A stretch of 64,000 nucleotides of DNA from Utricularia gibba (GCA_002189035.1 CM007992.1:1054001-1118000); one strand, 5' to 3'; positions 43,601 to 55,397 are shown, counted from the stretch's first letter. Program-made: numbers and translations. The notes: generated by a model not told the origin, from the sequence alone.

Positions 43601-44065
43601 ATTTTTTAAATGATTATTATAAAATTGATTGGATGGAAAAAAATAAATAAATTATAAATAAATTACATATTTACCTATTGATTAATAATCATATTTTATA
43701 AAATTATTTACATAAAACATATTATAAATATCAATATTTATCAAACTCTTAACTAATATTATTAAATTAGTATTTAATTTAAAAATGATATTAATTATAA
43801 TTCTGTATTAATAAATGAGTATAATAGTAAATTAATTTGATAAAATAAATTCTTAAAAATAATTTTATATTAGAAGCTACACATTCATGTTTCTCAGAAA
43901 ATTGAATTGATTCTCAAAAATCAATGTTACAAAAATATAATCAGGTACACATTTGGAAGGTAGAATCAATTTTATAGTAATATAATTAAATTTAGTAGAA
44001 TGGAAGTAGTTTACAAGCGTAATCAATGGTATTAAGAAGGGAAAGAAGATTAAAGAAGAGTTATC
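40696..44065. other. Intergenic region upstream of APL
   Basis: APL promoter, then mostly AT-rich DNA. Islands at about 41640-42250 and 42830-43320 have more normal composition, but I find no protein, tRNA or splice pattern in them. A CTGT microsatellite lies at 43233-43250. Confidence 0.5.
42290..43520. repeat. Three diverged copies of a dispersed AT-rich repeat
   Basis: Related segments near 42340-42440, 42690-42800 and 43390-43510 share the order (A/T spacer)-ttgatcat(t/a)tcaatttaattt-(gatatagaattt)-gctctaat. Spacing and flanks differ, so these look like scattered relics of one repeat family rather than a tandem array. No ends could be defined. Confidence 0.45.
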
Positions 44066-44744
44066 GGTGAGATTCTCTATCTCTATGTTCTTCGAGTTGT
44101 TTTGTCGACATTGAAATCTTACAATTAGTATTTTTGGTTCTTTACCCCTTATTTCTCAATGTCATCTTTTGATATGAAGTTACAATGATTAAAAATTATT
44201 CTCTTACATAATCAAAATAAAAAATCATTGCGATTCTCTAAATCTGCATTCTCTAAGTTTTTATGTCGACGTTGAAATCTCACAATGAGTATTTTTGGTT
44301 CTTTGCAGCTTATTTCTCAATGGCATCTTTTGATATGAAGTTGCAATGTTTAGTAACTATTATCTTACATGTCGACAATGAAATCTTACAATGAGTATTT
44401 TTGGTTCTTTGCGCCTTATTTCTTAATGTCATCTTTTGATATGAAGTTGAAATGATTAGAAATTGTTTTCTTACATAATCAAAATAAAGAATCAGTGCGA
44501 TTTTCTATCTATGCGTTCTCCGAGTTGTTACGTCGCCATTGAAATCTTACAATGAGTATTTTTGGTTCTTTGCGCCTTATTTCTTAATGTCATCTTTTGA
44601 TATGAAGTTGAAATGATTAGAAATTGTTTTCTTACATAATCAAAATAAAGAATCAGTGCGATTTTCTATCTATGCGTTCTCCGAGTTGTTACGTCGCCAT
44701 TGAAATCTTACAATGAGTATTTTTGGTTCTTTGCGCCTTACTTC
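44066..44744. repeat. 161-bp tandem repeat, about 4.3 copies
   Basis: The phrase gtatttttggttcttt recurs with its leading AG at about 44127, 44288, 44394, 44555 and 44716, that is at spacings 161, 106, 161 and 161. The unit runs through tgaaatcttacaatgag, the phrase, catcttttgatatgaagtt and a stretch ending gttctccgagttgtt. The last two full units are nearly identical, so they duplicated recently. The second unit has lost about 55 bp. No coding content is seen. Confidence 0.85.
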
Positions 44745-45749
44745 ATCATATATTTAAAGAAAATTCTTTAAATTTCAGATTTACTTACACCTGCCAAGAG
44801 AATGCAAAAATAATATATATTCTCTGTTTTTTTTAAAAAAAAATTAATTATGCAATCAAATAAATACTTATTTATTTTCCACCGAAGTCTATCAGTAGTT
44901 AATATTGCTTCTCTAGAATACCCCATCCTCATCACATTTCAAAATTTGCATTCAAATGATTTTAAATGAAAAATACTTCATAAGGATTTATGTTTGTATT
45001 CAAATCAAAAAAATGAGAATGGATAATAATAATAGTAATAATAATAAACAGATAAAATAAAATCTTATAATATAGTTAACTAAAAACATAACAAGATTAA
45101 ACTGCGAGTTGACGTTTTACATTTCAATGAAATTTTACCAAAATTTTGGATTTCAGATTTTTTTTTTCAAAATGAAATATTGCCAAATTTTTCCCAAAAT
45201 TATTCTGCTAGAATGAAATGAGAAATTTTTCCAAAATTAAAACATTGGTGCAATTACCAACAATAGATGGGCGGGCCTCAAGCAACATAAAATTGTTTTC
45301 AGTCGAGTAAACATTTTTCATATAAAAAAACGGTTAAAATGGGATATTTTTTTCTTTTTTTTTTAATATTTGGTTTCCAGGGGCGTTAGGCAAAACATTA
45401 CAAGAATAGATAACCAACTTCTCTGAATTTTCCAACGAGCTGATGTTTTAAAATCAGCAACTTCCATCTCTGTGTCGTTCTACTGTGGGTGCAGTATACT
45501 TTCTTTTTTTCTTTCAATTTGATCTGAAGTTGGTTCTGTTCATTTTTTATGTGGTGGATCCTTCCTTACGTAGACAGCTTCTGTTAAAGCTCCAATGAGC
45601 ATGGCATGGCGGCTGGCGCCGTTTTATTCAACACAGGAAGAAGACATAGACAATCATTCATATACCGCACACTCAGCGACGACTTATTCAGTTTAAAAAC
45701 TCAAAGGAACGCCACTCAGAAGAACTCACAGTTCAGGGAATGATCCAAT

Positions 45750-46214
45750 CTACCACCAAGGAACCCAGAGAGTAGCAGTCGCGTTCGCAGGCTTCGTCTG
45801 CGGCGGAGCTAACCCGTTATTCGTAGCGAAGAGTGCAGAATTGGCACCCCCTCTGGAGACATTCATGGAGGCGCAACTTGTGACCGGAAACCGGATGCTC
45901 AGACCGCAAGGGAGCAGCCCAACCGGCGGGATGGGGAGGGACACATCGGAGAGACTACTGGCAGACACTTGCAGGCTGAACCTCCCGCTGGCGTCGGTCG
46001 AGTTCGCGCCCACGGTGATCTCGGTGAAGTTCTTCGTGATGCACTTCAGAGTCACCGTCTGGCCGACGAGAGGCGGCGAATTGAAGAAGCAGTTTCCGAC
46101 GTTGCTGCAGCATACTTTGGCGGTCACGTTCAAGGCGTACGCTTCGGCTGTTGGGAGCGCGAGCGAGAGAAGCAGAACTGCTGCTCCCACCATGAAGATC
46201 TTCCCATGCGCCAT
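45750..46214 (-). CDS. Secreted Ole e 1-like protein, copy A
   Basis: Intronless frame of 154 aa. Residues 1-25 form a clear signal peptide (KIFMVGAAVLLLSLALPTAEA), so the product should enter the secretory pathway. The mature part has the layout of a Pollen Ole e 1 domain: a beta-strand with VCCSN, VGQTVTLKC, then TDASGRF. Six Cys (35, 36, 42, 58, 103, 114) and five N-glycosylation sequons (N29, N62, N71, N118, N144) are seen. It ends VPWW. Relatives are apoplastic or cell-wall proteins of varied expression; no enzyme activity is known for the domain. The start is supported by a TATA box 80 bp upstream and by conservation in copy B. Domain assignment is by pattern and is moderately sure. Confidence 0.8.
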   Translation of the reverse strand: MAHGKIFMVGAAVLLLSLALPTAEAYALNVTAKVCCSNVGNCFFNSPPLVGQTVTLKCITKNFTEITVGANSTDASGRFSLQVSASSLSDVSLPIPPVGLLPCGLSIRFPVTSCASMNVSRGGANSALFATNNGLAPPQTKPANATATLWVPWW

Positions 46215-46293
46215 TTTCTCTTCTTCTTCCCACTGCTTGCTGCTTACTTCCTGTGTATGTGTCTGTGTTGTGAGAGGCGAGGACGATAACTTC

Positions 46294-46301
46294 TATTTAT
46301 A
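46294..46301 (-). promoter_or_regulatory. TATA box of Ole e 1-like gene A
   Basis: TATAAATA on the minus strand, 80 bp before the start codon, in the context GGTTATAAATAGAAG. The same element is kept at the same distance in copy B. Confidence 0.75.
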
Positions 46302-49300
46302 ACCACACTCCATTGCCTTACAATTTATTTTATTACAAAAGTCAAAAGGTTTAGGGAAGAAATGAAACCATGCACAACTAAAAAAATATATCCTTAAAAG
46401 GAAAGAAAATTAATTAAATTTTAAGTCATATGTTTTAAAATAAAACAGATGTTGATAGGATGAATTTGAAAAATAATCATTCTACTTTAAGTGTGTATTA
46501 AAAACAACAATCCTGTATGAGAAAATGTTAGTATCATTACTTTTAAAAAATGGTCGATGTTAATATGAATTTAAAATTATGAATTAAATCGAATAAATTT
46601 TATAAAAAAATAAGAAAATTGGAAATTTTATATTCAATTTATTTTTTAATATTTTATAATTTCTAATTAATACAATTAAACATTAATTTAACCTAATTCA
46701 ATTCGTTGTAAAAAGAATTCAATCATGATTAAATTAAAAAAATGGGTAGATATATTTCTAAAATATTATGTATAAGTGTTTGAAATTAACTTTAAATTAT
46801 TTGGTACAAATAAAACGAAAAAAATCCACTTTTTTTATTTTAATTCTGTTTATAATTAAACCATTTTTTTAAAAAAAAATACTTACCCCATTTATTTAAT
46901 TATTGAATAAAATAAATTCCATATTTATTGTGCTTCAAAAATGAAGTAAAAGAAAACTAAGGATCTTACAGCCTAAGAATGAGCTACTTTCTTCTTTGGT
47001 TTCTTTAATCACATTATCTCCTTATCGTCAACTCATGCCCATCGATTCTTAAATCACATTATCGCATCACGGTGGACCACGTTTTTTTAAAAAAAAACAT
47101 TGATAAAATAAAAAATGATAATTTAAAAAATTTTAAAAATAAGAAAGCTTTCTAAATTTCTGTTTTTATAACATTCATATTTAATAGTAAAAATAATTTT
47201 GAAATATTTACCTAAAAATATAAGGAACCGTTTGGAAATCAGTTCAATTCAATGAAAATCAATTATATCTTCGTAGAATTGATTCTATTTTTCAAATGTA
47301 TTTCTAATTCTATTATATGATAATTGATATAAAATTTATTTTGATAAATGAATTTAATATTATACTCAATTGCTAATAAAAAAATTACAATTACTCTAAA
47401 ATAAATACTAATTTACATTTTTTTATCAAAATTTCATTATAATAGAATGAGTATACAATTTTCAATTGACAACAAATAACCATTAATTTTAAGGATCAAA
47501 ATAAGAATTTAATTATATAAATATAACTATTAATAAGTATGAGTAAATATGTCATTAACTTATAAAAATCACATTTTATTTTTACACTTTAAAATCATTA
47601 CTTAGTTACAAAACGTGTAATTAAGATATGTTATTTAATATATAAAAGAATTCATATATAAAATTAATTACCCGGGCTTCAAGTTACTTAATTATCCTTT
47701 TATAAATAGTAACCTGCGTGGGATGGAATGGAGGAGGTACTTCCACGTGCCATTTTAAAAGTTAAATAAATTATGCTAATGTTTGATGCATTTATTACCA
47801 TTGCAGAAAATGGAAGATTAAAATTAAATGGTCGCATTCCCAGGTATGAAGGGTAAAAGAATTTTTTTAATAGTAGGTTTTTAAGTACAGATTAGGTTAA
47901 ATGAATTATATTATTTTATAATTAATTTTATGATTCAATGTGGTAAATCATTAAAAAAATAAATATACATATGTTTTAAGAGTATGAGAAATTTGAAATC
48001 ATATAAAAAATAGTATGTAAAATATAAATATAAAAACATATTTAAGAATATTATAATATACAAATGTCAAGATGCATGGTTTATTTGTATGATATTATCA
48101 TTTTTTTATATTTAAATCTCACGATATTACGTTTTTCTTTTTGGAAAAATAATTCTCGTATAAAATTAACAAAATTACTCTATTTAAACATGTGTTATAC
48201 TTAGCACGTAATCAATATGAGATATTGTCATTAACCCCCTAGTTTTACATTACATTATTAAAGAAAAAATAACTTTTCAACATCATTTAACATGATAGTA
48301 AATTCAATTCAGAAAATGAATAACCCAAATGAATCTTGGGTTTTCATAAATCCAATATTGTAGAATGAACTGTAGCAGCATGATTTAAAAGATGATAATA
48401 GTTTCAATCCAAATAATGAACGATTCGGAATTGAATAGAGTTTAATTGAATCTTAGGTTATAAAAAAATACAATATTATAGAATAAGCTCTAACCATATG
48501 ATTTAAAAGATGGAAGGATTGCTACGTGAAGAAGATAGTGGACTTGGATCAAATTGCTCTTGTACCTAAAGATCCTATTTTGGTGAACCAAGTAATAGCC
48601 CAATGACAAGGTCCAATCAAGCAGCATGTTAAATTAAAATAATTACTGTAACCCAGTTCAAAACAATGGAAGAACAATTTAGCTCCAAATCCAATGTTTT
48701 AACGGCTACTTTTCTAGTTATTACCATACCTCTATAAATATGAAGTGAATTTGAAAAGTAAACATTCTATTGTTACTGTATATGAAAAATAGTCATACTA
48801 AATATAAAAATTTGGTATTAATGTGTGATTGAAAATGTCAGTATGATTATTTTTCAAAACTGTCCTATAGATATGTGTCTCTTATCACTTTGTAAATTAA
48901 GATTTTGTACTACAATATAAAAGATTAGCTCAAAGCGTTCAAAACTCTGCTACATCAAAATTCCAAGTTAGGGAACTACATGTTCACAGAGGTTCCAATC
49001 AAAGTAACTACAAAAAACTTACATGAACCTCATTGAAACCCAGCATCATAAATTTGTTTTTTTGATAAGTTAATATTTTTTTTATATAAGAAACGGTTAA
49101 AAAGATGGGGGGATTTTTTTTTCTATTTTTAGTTTGTATTACCAAAATATGATATTTATGGTTTACGCCGAAACACGTTCAAAGTATATATTAAATAATG
49201 GAATGTTTTGCTACATTAAAAAATGTAATAGATTTGAGTTGTTTATTCAATAATTATTTGTTTATTTTATTTTATTTTTTAGGTAAAGTGGAATTTTTGT

Positions 49301-49430
49301 CTCCTACAATCTTTTAAAAGTCTCACCATTTTCCTAGAGCTCAATTTAAAATAATTTCATATCGAAAATTAAATTAAAATAATCAAATATATAATAAATT
49401 ATATTTAGCTTGATTTTTGGTAAACCTCCG
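46302..49430. other. AT-rich DNA upstream of Ole e 1-like gene A
   Basis: No gene is seen. 46302-48515 belongs to duplication copy A. A segment at about 47218-47350 (ggaaccgtttggaaatcag...) resembles, in inverted orientation, the DNA near 43880-43970 and may be a MITE relic. Confidence 0.45.
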
Positions 49431-49597
49431 CTTTATTCAACACGCTTTATTCAACACGGGAAGAAGAAGACATAGACAATGATTGAGACACCGTACACCT
49501 CCACAGCGTGCCTCCACTGGGTACACCGCAGCAAAGACTTACTCAAAGGAACGCCACTCACAGAGGCTCACATCACAGTTGATGGACATGATCAAAT

Positions 49598-50065
49598 CTA
49601 CACCCAAGGAACCCAGACAGTAGCACTAGCCTTCACAGTCATCGGCAGCGCCGGAATTAACTCGTAATTGGTGACGCTGATTTGCGACTTGATACCCCAG
49701 GAGGAGACATTCACAAAGGGGCAACTTGTGAACGGAAACTGGATGTACAGCCAGCATGGGAGTGCCACAGCGGGCGGGATGGGGAGAGTAACATTGGAGA
49801 GACAACTGGGAGCCACTCGCATGCTGAGCGTCCCGGTGGCGTCGGTCGGGTTTTCGCCGACGGTGATCTCGGTGAAGTTCTTCGTGATGCACTTTAGAGT
49901 CACCGTCTGGCCGACGAGAGGCGGAGAAAGGAGCGACCAGTTTCCGATGTTGCTGCAGCATACTTTCGCGGTGACGTTCAAGGCGTACGCTGCTTCGGCT
50001 GTTGGGACCGCGAGCGAGAGAAGCAGGACTGCTGCTCCCACCATGAAGACCTTCCCATGCGCCAT
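49598..50065 (-). CDS. Secreted Ole e 1-like protein, copy B
   Basis: Intronless frame of 155 aa, tandem paralogue of the gene at 45750. The signal peptide and the first 75 residues are nearly the same (TAKVCCSN, PPLVGQTVTLKCITKNFTEI), while the C-terminal half differs strongly. Cys42 of copy A is replaced by Trp43, and a new Cys appears at 88, so both have six Cys in different places (here 36, 37, 59, 88, 104, 115). It ends VPWV. Start and TATA position match copy A. Both genes are read leftward, away from the UGT. Confidence 0.8.
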   Translation of the reverse strand: MAHGKVFMVGAAVLLLSLAVPTAEAAYALNVTAKVCCSNIGNWSLLSPPLVGQTVTLKCITKNFTEITVGENPTDATGTLSMRVAPSCLSNVTLPIPPAVALPCWLYIQFPFTSCPFVNVSSWGIKSQISVTNYELIPALPMTVKASATVWVPWV

Positions 50066-50147
50066 TTTTCTCTTCTTCTTCCCACAGCTTGCTGCTTACT
50101 TGCTGTGTATGTGTCTGTGTTGTGAGAGAGGCGAGGACGATAACCTC

Positions 50148-50155
50148 TATTTATA
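50148..50155 (-). promoter_or_regulatory. TATA box of Ole e 1-like gene B
   Basis: TATAAATA on the minus strand, 83 bp before the start codon and within sequence otherwise shared with copy A. Confidence 0.75.
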
Positions 50156-53100
50156 AGCAAACTCCATTGCCTTATGAAAGTCAAAAGGATTAGGGAAGAA
50201 ATGGCACGCTAAAGTATTTAAATCATGATACCACGCACAACTATAAAAAAATATTTCTCTAAGAGAAAGGGAAATTTACATAAAATTTAGTTTATATGAT
50301 TTAAAATACATAAATCTAATCATCTTTAAAGAATATTTTAAATTCAATAAGCCTTGTAAAAAAAAATCAATTATGAGCCTTTGAATTTTAACTTTAAATT
50401 ATTTGATAGAAATAAAATACACGAATCCACTTTTCTTATTTTTCACATGATACGAAATGTAATGACACACATTTCTTACACATAATATTATACATTTAGA
50501 TATTCAATCTTCACAATTTTATGTTTTTTCTTTTTTTATGTTATAAAATTAGGAAGTTTAATAACAAAATCATGCGTTTTAATTATAATTTTCAATATTT
50601 TGTTAAATTAAGTATTATTTGTATTTTTATACGTAATATGAATTAAACCATCAATTTAATTCATATTATGATTTCTAATGTATTTCTAAATGTTAATAGC
50701 AGTATTATGGATCAGATTTAATTACTTTGAATATACAAAGTCGACATAACACAATACTCAACGAGGGGATATGATGGATTGATTAAGCTGCTTGAAGCGT
50801 ACAAGTGGGCTAGGAATAGTGCGAATGTCAGCAACATTATCATATTGAAAAATGGGAAGGACAAAAGGGGAGATATTTTTGGAGAAAAAAAAAAAGAGAT
50901 AACAAAGAGACCAATTGCGAGAAGAAGGATGAAGGAGACGATTTAGAATGAGATTTCAACTAGAAGCTCTTCCAATGCTGAACCCAAATTTGTGTTACTG
51001 TTTCGAGCTAGAAACAGTAACTAACGACCAATGCAGAACTGAACTCTATTTTCTTTATGTATTATGAACATTTATGTTTGTTATTTTAGTTTCAAAGTTG
51101 TGACTATGAACATGCGTTTACTTTCAGTTTATGAAGTTGAGTTGCTTAATTTATTTATGAGTAGCTAAGATAGTTGTGGTCCTTTGAAAAATAAAAGGGA
51201 AATGTATATAGTTTTGGTTTAGGGTTCGAAACTTGGTAGTGAGTCTTTTCTCAATATTTCAAGATAGATTCAGAAGAAATAAAAGAGGAATAACATCTAA
51301 CTTAGATAATTCAACTTATAGGTAAATCAGAGGATTGATATGTAGATATATAAGTATATTTTCTTGAACAAATATCCATAAGATCGGATAGATCTAGTTT
51401 TATTTACCTTACTATATGCCAGACCTAAGTATAAGAGTGGTTTAGGAAATTTAGGAAAATTAAAACTGAAACTCATAAAGGTTAGTCTTGGTACACCAAG
51501 AGAATTTCGAGTTAGTTAATATTTTTGAGTTTTAAGATCAAAAATCACATTAATACATTTCCCTAAAATCTTGAGGCACTCAAATTTTATTTTTATTTTA
51601 TTTTAAGTTTTAGTACTTGCTCTGTTGCTTTATATAATTTCATATTTTATTGTTTACTTGAAGTTAATTTTAATTAGAACTTAAACTGAAATTATTTTAT
51701 AATTTTTTATATTATTTTCATAGAATAAGCATCAACTTATTTTGTTCAACCCCATAATCCATTATATATTTTGTATTGAATTTGTATTTCGTGAGAATTA
51801 AGTATTATAAATTTATTTGATACGAAAATTCATTTTTCACCCAATCACAAAATTTTCTTGTAAAATTTGAAGGGTTTTTTTTATTTAAGTTCATTAAAAA
51901 TAAAACTATTGTCAACTTCCCTTAAACTATTTATTTAAAAATAATATTTATTTTCAAATAATGTTTTTTTAAAAAATACCTCTAAAATCAACTACCCCCA
52001 TTTGATTGTTGAATAAAATAAATTTCAATATTGCAGCCTAAGAAGGAGCTGCTCTCTTCTTTGGTTTTTTTTTTTATCTCCTTAACGTCAGCTTGGCCCA
52101 TCATTTTATTTTATTATTATTGTCAACTTATGCCCATCCTTTCTTCCTTGTCGCACCACGTAGAAAAAAAATAATAAAATATAAATTGATAATTTACGAA
52201 TTTTTTCAAAAAATGAGAAAACTTTCTAAATTTCTGTTTTTATATAAAAATGTAAATATTGCAAGAGAAAGTAGATAGCAAAGAGGAGATATTAGTTAGG
52301 AAATAGGAGAGAAGTTGAGGGTTGCTTATGTTTACACAATTTATTAAAATAATTATATTGAATTTTGCGATTCAATCTTCATTTTAATGATTAAATAAGA
52401 AGATAGTTAGAAAAATAAATTCTATTCATATAATATTAAAATTAATTTTATCCTATGGAATTGTAATTTGAAGTAATTATATAATAGGTACTAAATATAA
52501 AGAATAAAAGAAAGGATTGAAAAAAGATTACAATATAATTATTTATGCTGTTGTTGAAAAAATATATAATATCTTATTTAACTATCATAGAATTAATTTG
52601 ATATCTAATTAATTGAACTATATATCATTACTCACAAAATATGTAAGTGATATATGTTTTAACTTAGATGTTTTTGTACGATATTATGCATTTTGGACAC
52701 TTTATTCTCACGACTTTACATTCTTTATTTTTAAAGAAAAAGTTTTGTATAAGATTAATAAAATTCTTCTATATATGATACATAATCAATGTATGTCTGT
52801 AGACTTATATTACATAAAAAAAAAAAATAAGTTTACAACATTATTTAACATGATAGTAAATTCAATTCAAAAAATGAATGACCCATATGAATCTTGGGTT
52901 TTCATAAATCCAATATTGTAGAATGAACTGTAGCAAAATGATTTAAAAGATGATAATAGGTCCAATCCAAACAAGGAACTATTGGGAATTGAATCGAGTT
53001 TAATTGAATCTTGGGATATAAAAAAATACAATATTATAGAATAAGTTTTAAAAATATTATTTAAAAGATTAATGTTAGATTTAATCCACAAAAATTGATT

Positions 53101-53384
53101 CGAATTGAATCCGGTTCAATTGGATCTCGGGTTACAAAAAAGCCGGTAATATAGAATAAGATGTAACAACATATGTATAATGTCAAAAGATCGGCCAGCC
53201 CGGCAATGGGCGCCAGGGCCGGAATGTCTTCAGGGGAGCCTCACGGTCGGGAACATGTACGGACAGACCGGAAAGCTGTGTCCATCGGCTTGTGAGAAGA
53301 GACAGAAAAGAAGTATGAAACGAGCTTCAGCCGAAAGAGGGGTGAGTGATCGAGTCTACAGCTTGACTTGGTGGGTTGGTCGCC
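50156..53384. other. AT-rich DNA between Ole e 1-like gene B and the UGT
   Basis: No gene is seen. It contains the extra 1.5 kb of copy B, the 117-bp degenerate repeat, and from about 53180 the UGT promoter and leader. Confidence 0.5.
52850..53175. repeat. Degenerate tandem repeat, period about 117 bp, three units
   Basis: The word atcttggg or its variant atctcggg starts at about 52891, 53008 and 53124. Each is followed by a variant of ccaatattgtagaataa and tgatttaaaagatga. In duplication copy A only two units are present (about 48333 and 48450). Confidence 0.7.
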
Positions 53385-54875
53385 ATGGCTGAAGCGGCAA
53401 AGGATCGTCTTCACATAGTGATGTTTCCGTGGTTCGCCGTCGGCCACCTTCGCCCCTTCTTCCGTCTTTCGAAGGTTTTAGCTCGAATGGGTCACCGAAT
53501 CTCCTTCCTTTCTACACCCGGAAACCTTCAAAGATTGCCGAAACTACCATCTGATGTTTCCGAACTGATTCATTTCGTGGCGATTCCTTTTCCCCACGTC
53601 GTCGATTTGCCCCCTGGAGCAGAATCATCCATGGACGTGCCACATCTGAAGCAGCAGTTGCTCAAAATCGCGCTTGATTTGCTGGAAGCAGATGTGCGTA
53701 AATTCTTGCAAGAGGCTAAACCTAAACCCGACTGGGTTGTTTACGATTATGCTTCTCATTGGCTTCCATCAGCTGCTCGAGAATTGGGAATTGCTAGGGC
53801 TTTTTTTAGCCTCTTCACAGCTGCTTTTCTAGCGTTTCTGGGACCTCCATCTAGGGATACAGACCCAGGGTGCGGAAGATTTAGGGCAGAGGATTTCACT
53901 GTTGCACCCAAATGGATTCCCTTTCATTCCAATATGGCGTTTCGTTTTCATGAAATGGTTAAGAACATGGAAAAAGGTTGTTCCTTTAATTTCGATTCTC
54001 TTGAACTGCACACTCGGGGTTCATCTAAACTTGTGCCTTGTGTGATCACAGATGCAGGAGGTGGTGCTCATGATTCAGGAGCATCTGATGCCGTTAGATT
54101 CAGTCATAGTATAGAAGGGAGTGATATTGTGATCCTAAGATCATGCAGTGAAATAGAACCTGAATGGATTGAGCTTGTTCATCAACTGTACCAGAAGCCA
54201 GTGATTCCCATAGGAGTTTTACCAGTAGAAGATGAAGAATCAGAATTCAAGGAGAGCGAAGATTGGGTGAAGATAAAAGATTGGTTAGACCAGCAGAAAG
54301 AAGGTACAGTTGTGTACGTTGCTTTTGGAACAGAAGCCACATTATCAAGGAGAGAAGTTCATGAGTTAGCACTCGGATTAGAGAACTGTGGGATGCCATT
54401 TCTGTGGGTCATAAACAAACAAGAAAACATAGAAATGCTGCCTGATGAATTCCTCGAAAGGGTAGCGAACAGGGGAAAAATCTACACAAACTGGGCTCCT
54501 CAGGTATACATTCTGAGTCATGATGCTGTAGGGGGGTTCCTAACTCACTGTGGATGGAATTCAGTGACGGAGGCGCTTTCCTACGGACGAGTTTTGATTC
54601 TGTTTCCGGTTATGAATGAGCAGGGCCTGAATGCAAGGCTGTTAAGTGAGAAGAAGCTCGGAGTGGAGATCCCTAGAGAAGAGAAAGATGGAGCCTTTGT
54701 GTGTGTTGATGTGGTTGAGACACTGAGGCTTGCAATGGTCGATGAAAAGGGTGCGAGTTTGAGGGAAAATGCAAGAAAAATGAAGTGCTTGCTGATGGAC
54801 AAAGAGACGAATGAGCAGCACGTCCATAACTTGCTTCAACAGTTGATTTTCAAGCACAGGGGAGGCACCAAGTAG
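53385..54875 (+). CDS. UDP-glycosyltransferase, UGT91-like
   Basis: Family 1 glycosyltransferase that moves a sugar from a UDP-sugar to a small acceptor; UGT91 relatives often add a sugar to an existing sugar of flavonoid, saponin or terpenoid glycosides. Single exon, 496 aa from the ATG at 53385. His21 in FPWFAVGHLRPF is the expected catalytic base. The PSPG donor-binding box starts at about aa 370 (WAPQVYILSHDAVGGFLTHC, then GWNSVTEALSYGRVLILFPV) and ends with MNEQ. LNARLLSEKKLGVEIPR follows, as in UGT91. The absence of introns also fits this group. The acceptor and the exact sugar donor cannot be read from sequence. Confidence 0.93.
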   Translation: MAEAAKDRLHIVMFPWFAVGHLRPFFRLSKVLARMGHRISFLSTPGNLQRLPKLPSDVSELIHFVAIPFPHVVDLPPGAESSMDVPHLKQQLLKIALDLLEADVRKFLQEAKPKPDWVVYDYASHWLPSAARELGIARAFFSLFTAAFLAFLGPPSRDTDPGCGRFRAEDFTVAPKWIPFHSNMAFRFHEMVKNMEKGCSFNFDSLELHTRGSSKLVPCVITDAGGGAHDSGASDAVRFSHSIEGSDIVILRSCSEIEPEWIELVHQLYQKPVIPIGVLPVEDEESEFKESEDWVKIKDWLDQQKEGTVVYVAFGTEATLSRREVHELALGLENCGMPFLWVINKQENIEMLPDEFLERVANRGKIYTNWAPQVYILSHDAVGGFLTHCGWNSVTEALSYGRVLILFPVMNEQGLNARLLSEKKLGVEIPREEKDGAFVCVDVVETLRLAMVDEKGASLRENARKMKCLLMDKETNEQHVHNLLQQLIFKHRGGTK

Positions 54876-55397
54876 TGTTGTGAAGCGATGATTGGTTAAG
54901 TTTGTACTTATCATATGGAGGTTGCTTTGGATGGCTTGTGAATGTCTATATTTTGGAGAAAATCCAGCAGCCACTTCATGATCAAGGGAGATGGCTCTAA
55001 GCTTCAAGGCAAAATAGACCATGGTGGGCTTAAAGCTGACAATCCAAACTCTGTAATACTACATGAGATCTGCACTAAGTTCATGATAAGTTTGATGTAT
55101 TCCCTAAGTTTTCACTACAAGTAAAGGGTGTGAAAAAGTAAGCATAGACCCTTGACGCCACTCCATCCACACTGTCGCAGTCATCAGGAGTTGAGTTGCG
55201 ATTAGCTTGTCATCATGGTGTTCCATCATGAAAGCCTAAAACTTTGAGAAAGCAAATGGGTTGCTGGCAGCGGTGTTGAGATGCCGCGTGTCGACCGGAG
55301 GCCGGGACACCGCATCGTTGTTCCTACCGAGTGTCCGCTCAACCAAACTAAATACCGACACGGGAACACCAATAGACACCGACGGGAAAGGAGAAAA
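54876..55397. other. Intergenic between UGT and the uncharacterised gene
   Basis: UGT 3' region and the promoter/leader of the next gene. An in-frame upstream ATG at 55281 would extend the next protein by 39 residues but gives no recognisable sequence. Confidence 0.5.

Larger units (their letters stand above)
45622..48515. repeat. Direct segmental duplication, copy A
   Basis: Contains Ole e 1-like gene A with its 3' flank and about 2.3 kb of upstream DNA. Landmarks shared with copy B: ttattcaacac(a/g)ggaagaag 3' of the gene, the TATA region, cagcctaagaa(t/g)gagct near 46971, and gaatcttgggttttcataaa near 48331. Between the landmarks, similarity is patchy. Confidence 0.75.
49431..53180. repeat. 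Direct segmental duplication, copy B, with extra DNA of about 1.5 kb
   Basis: Second copy of the unit at 45622-48515, beginning with a 14-bp tandem repeat of ctttattcaacacg at 49431-49454. The shared upstream landmark cagcctaagaaggagct lies about 2 kb from the start codon here against about 0.75 kb in copy A. The extra DNA lies roughly at 50445-51960 and shows no recognisable transposon protein or defined ends. Confidence 0.7.

Noticed and set aside
44066-44744. CRISPR-like array
   Set aside because: The unit is 161 bp and contiguous without unique spacers, in a plant nuclear genome; it is an ordinary minisatellite.
50445-51960. Extra DNA in duplication copy B as a named transposon
   Set aside because: No transposase, reverse transcriptase, LTR or clear inverted ends could be seen, so it is reported only as extra DNA.
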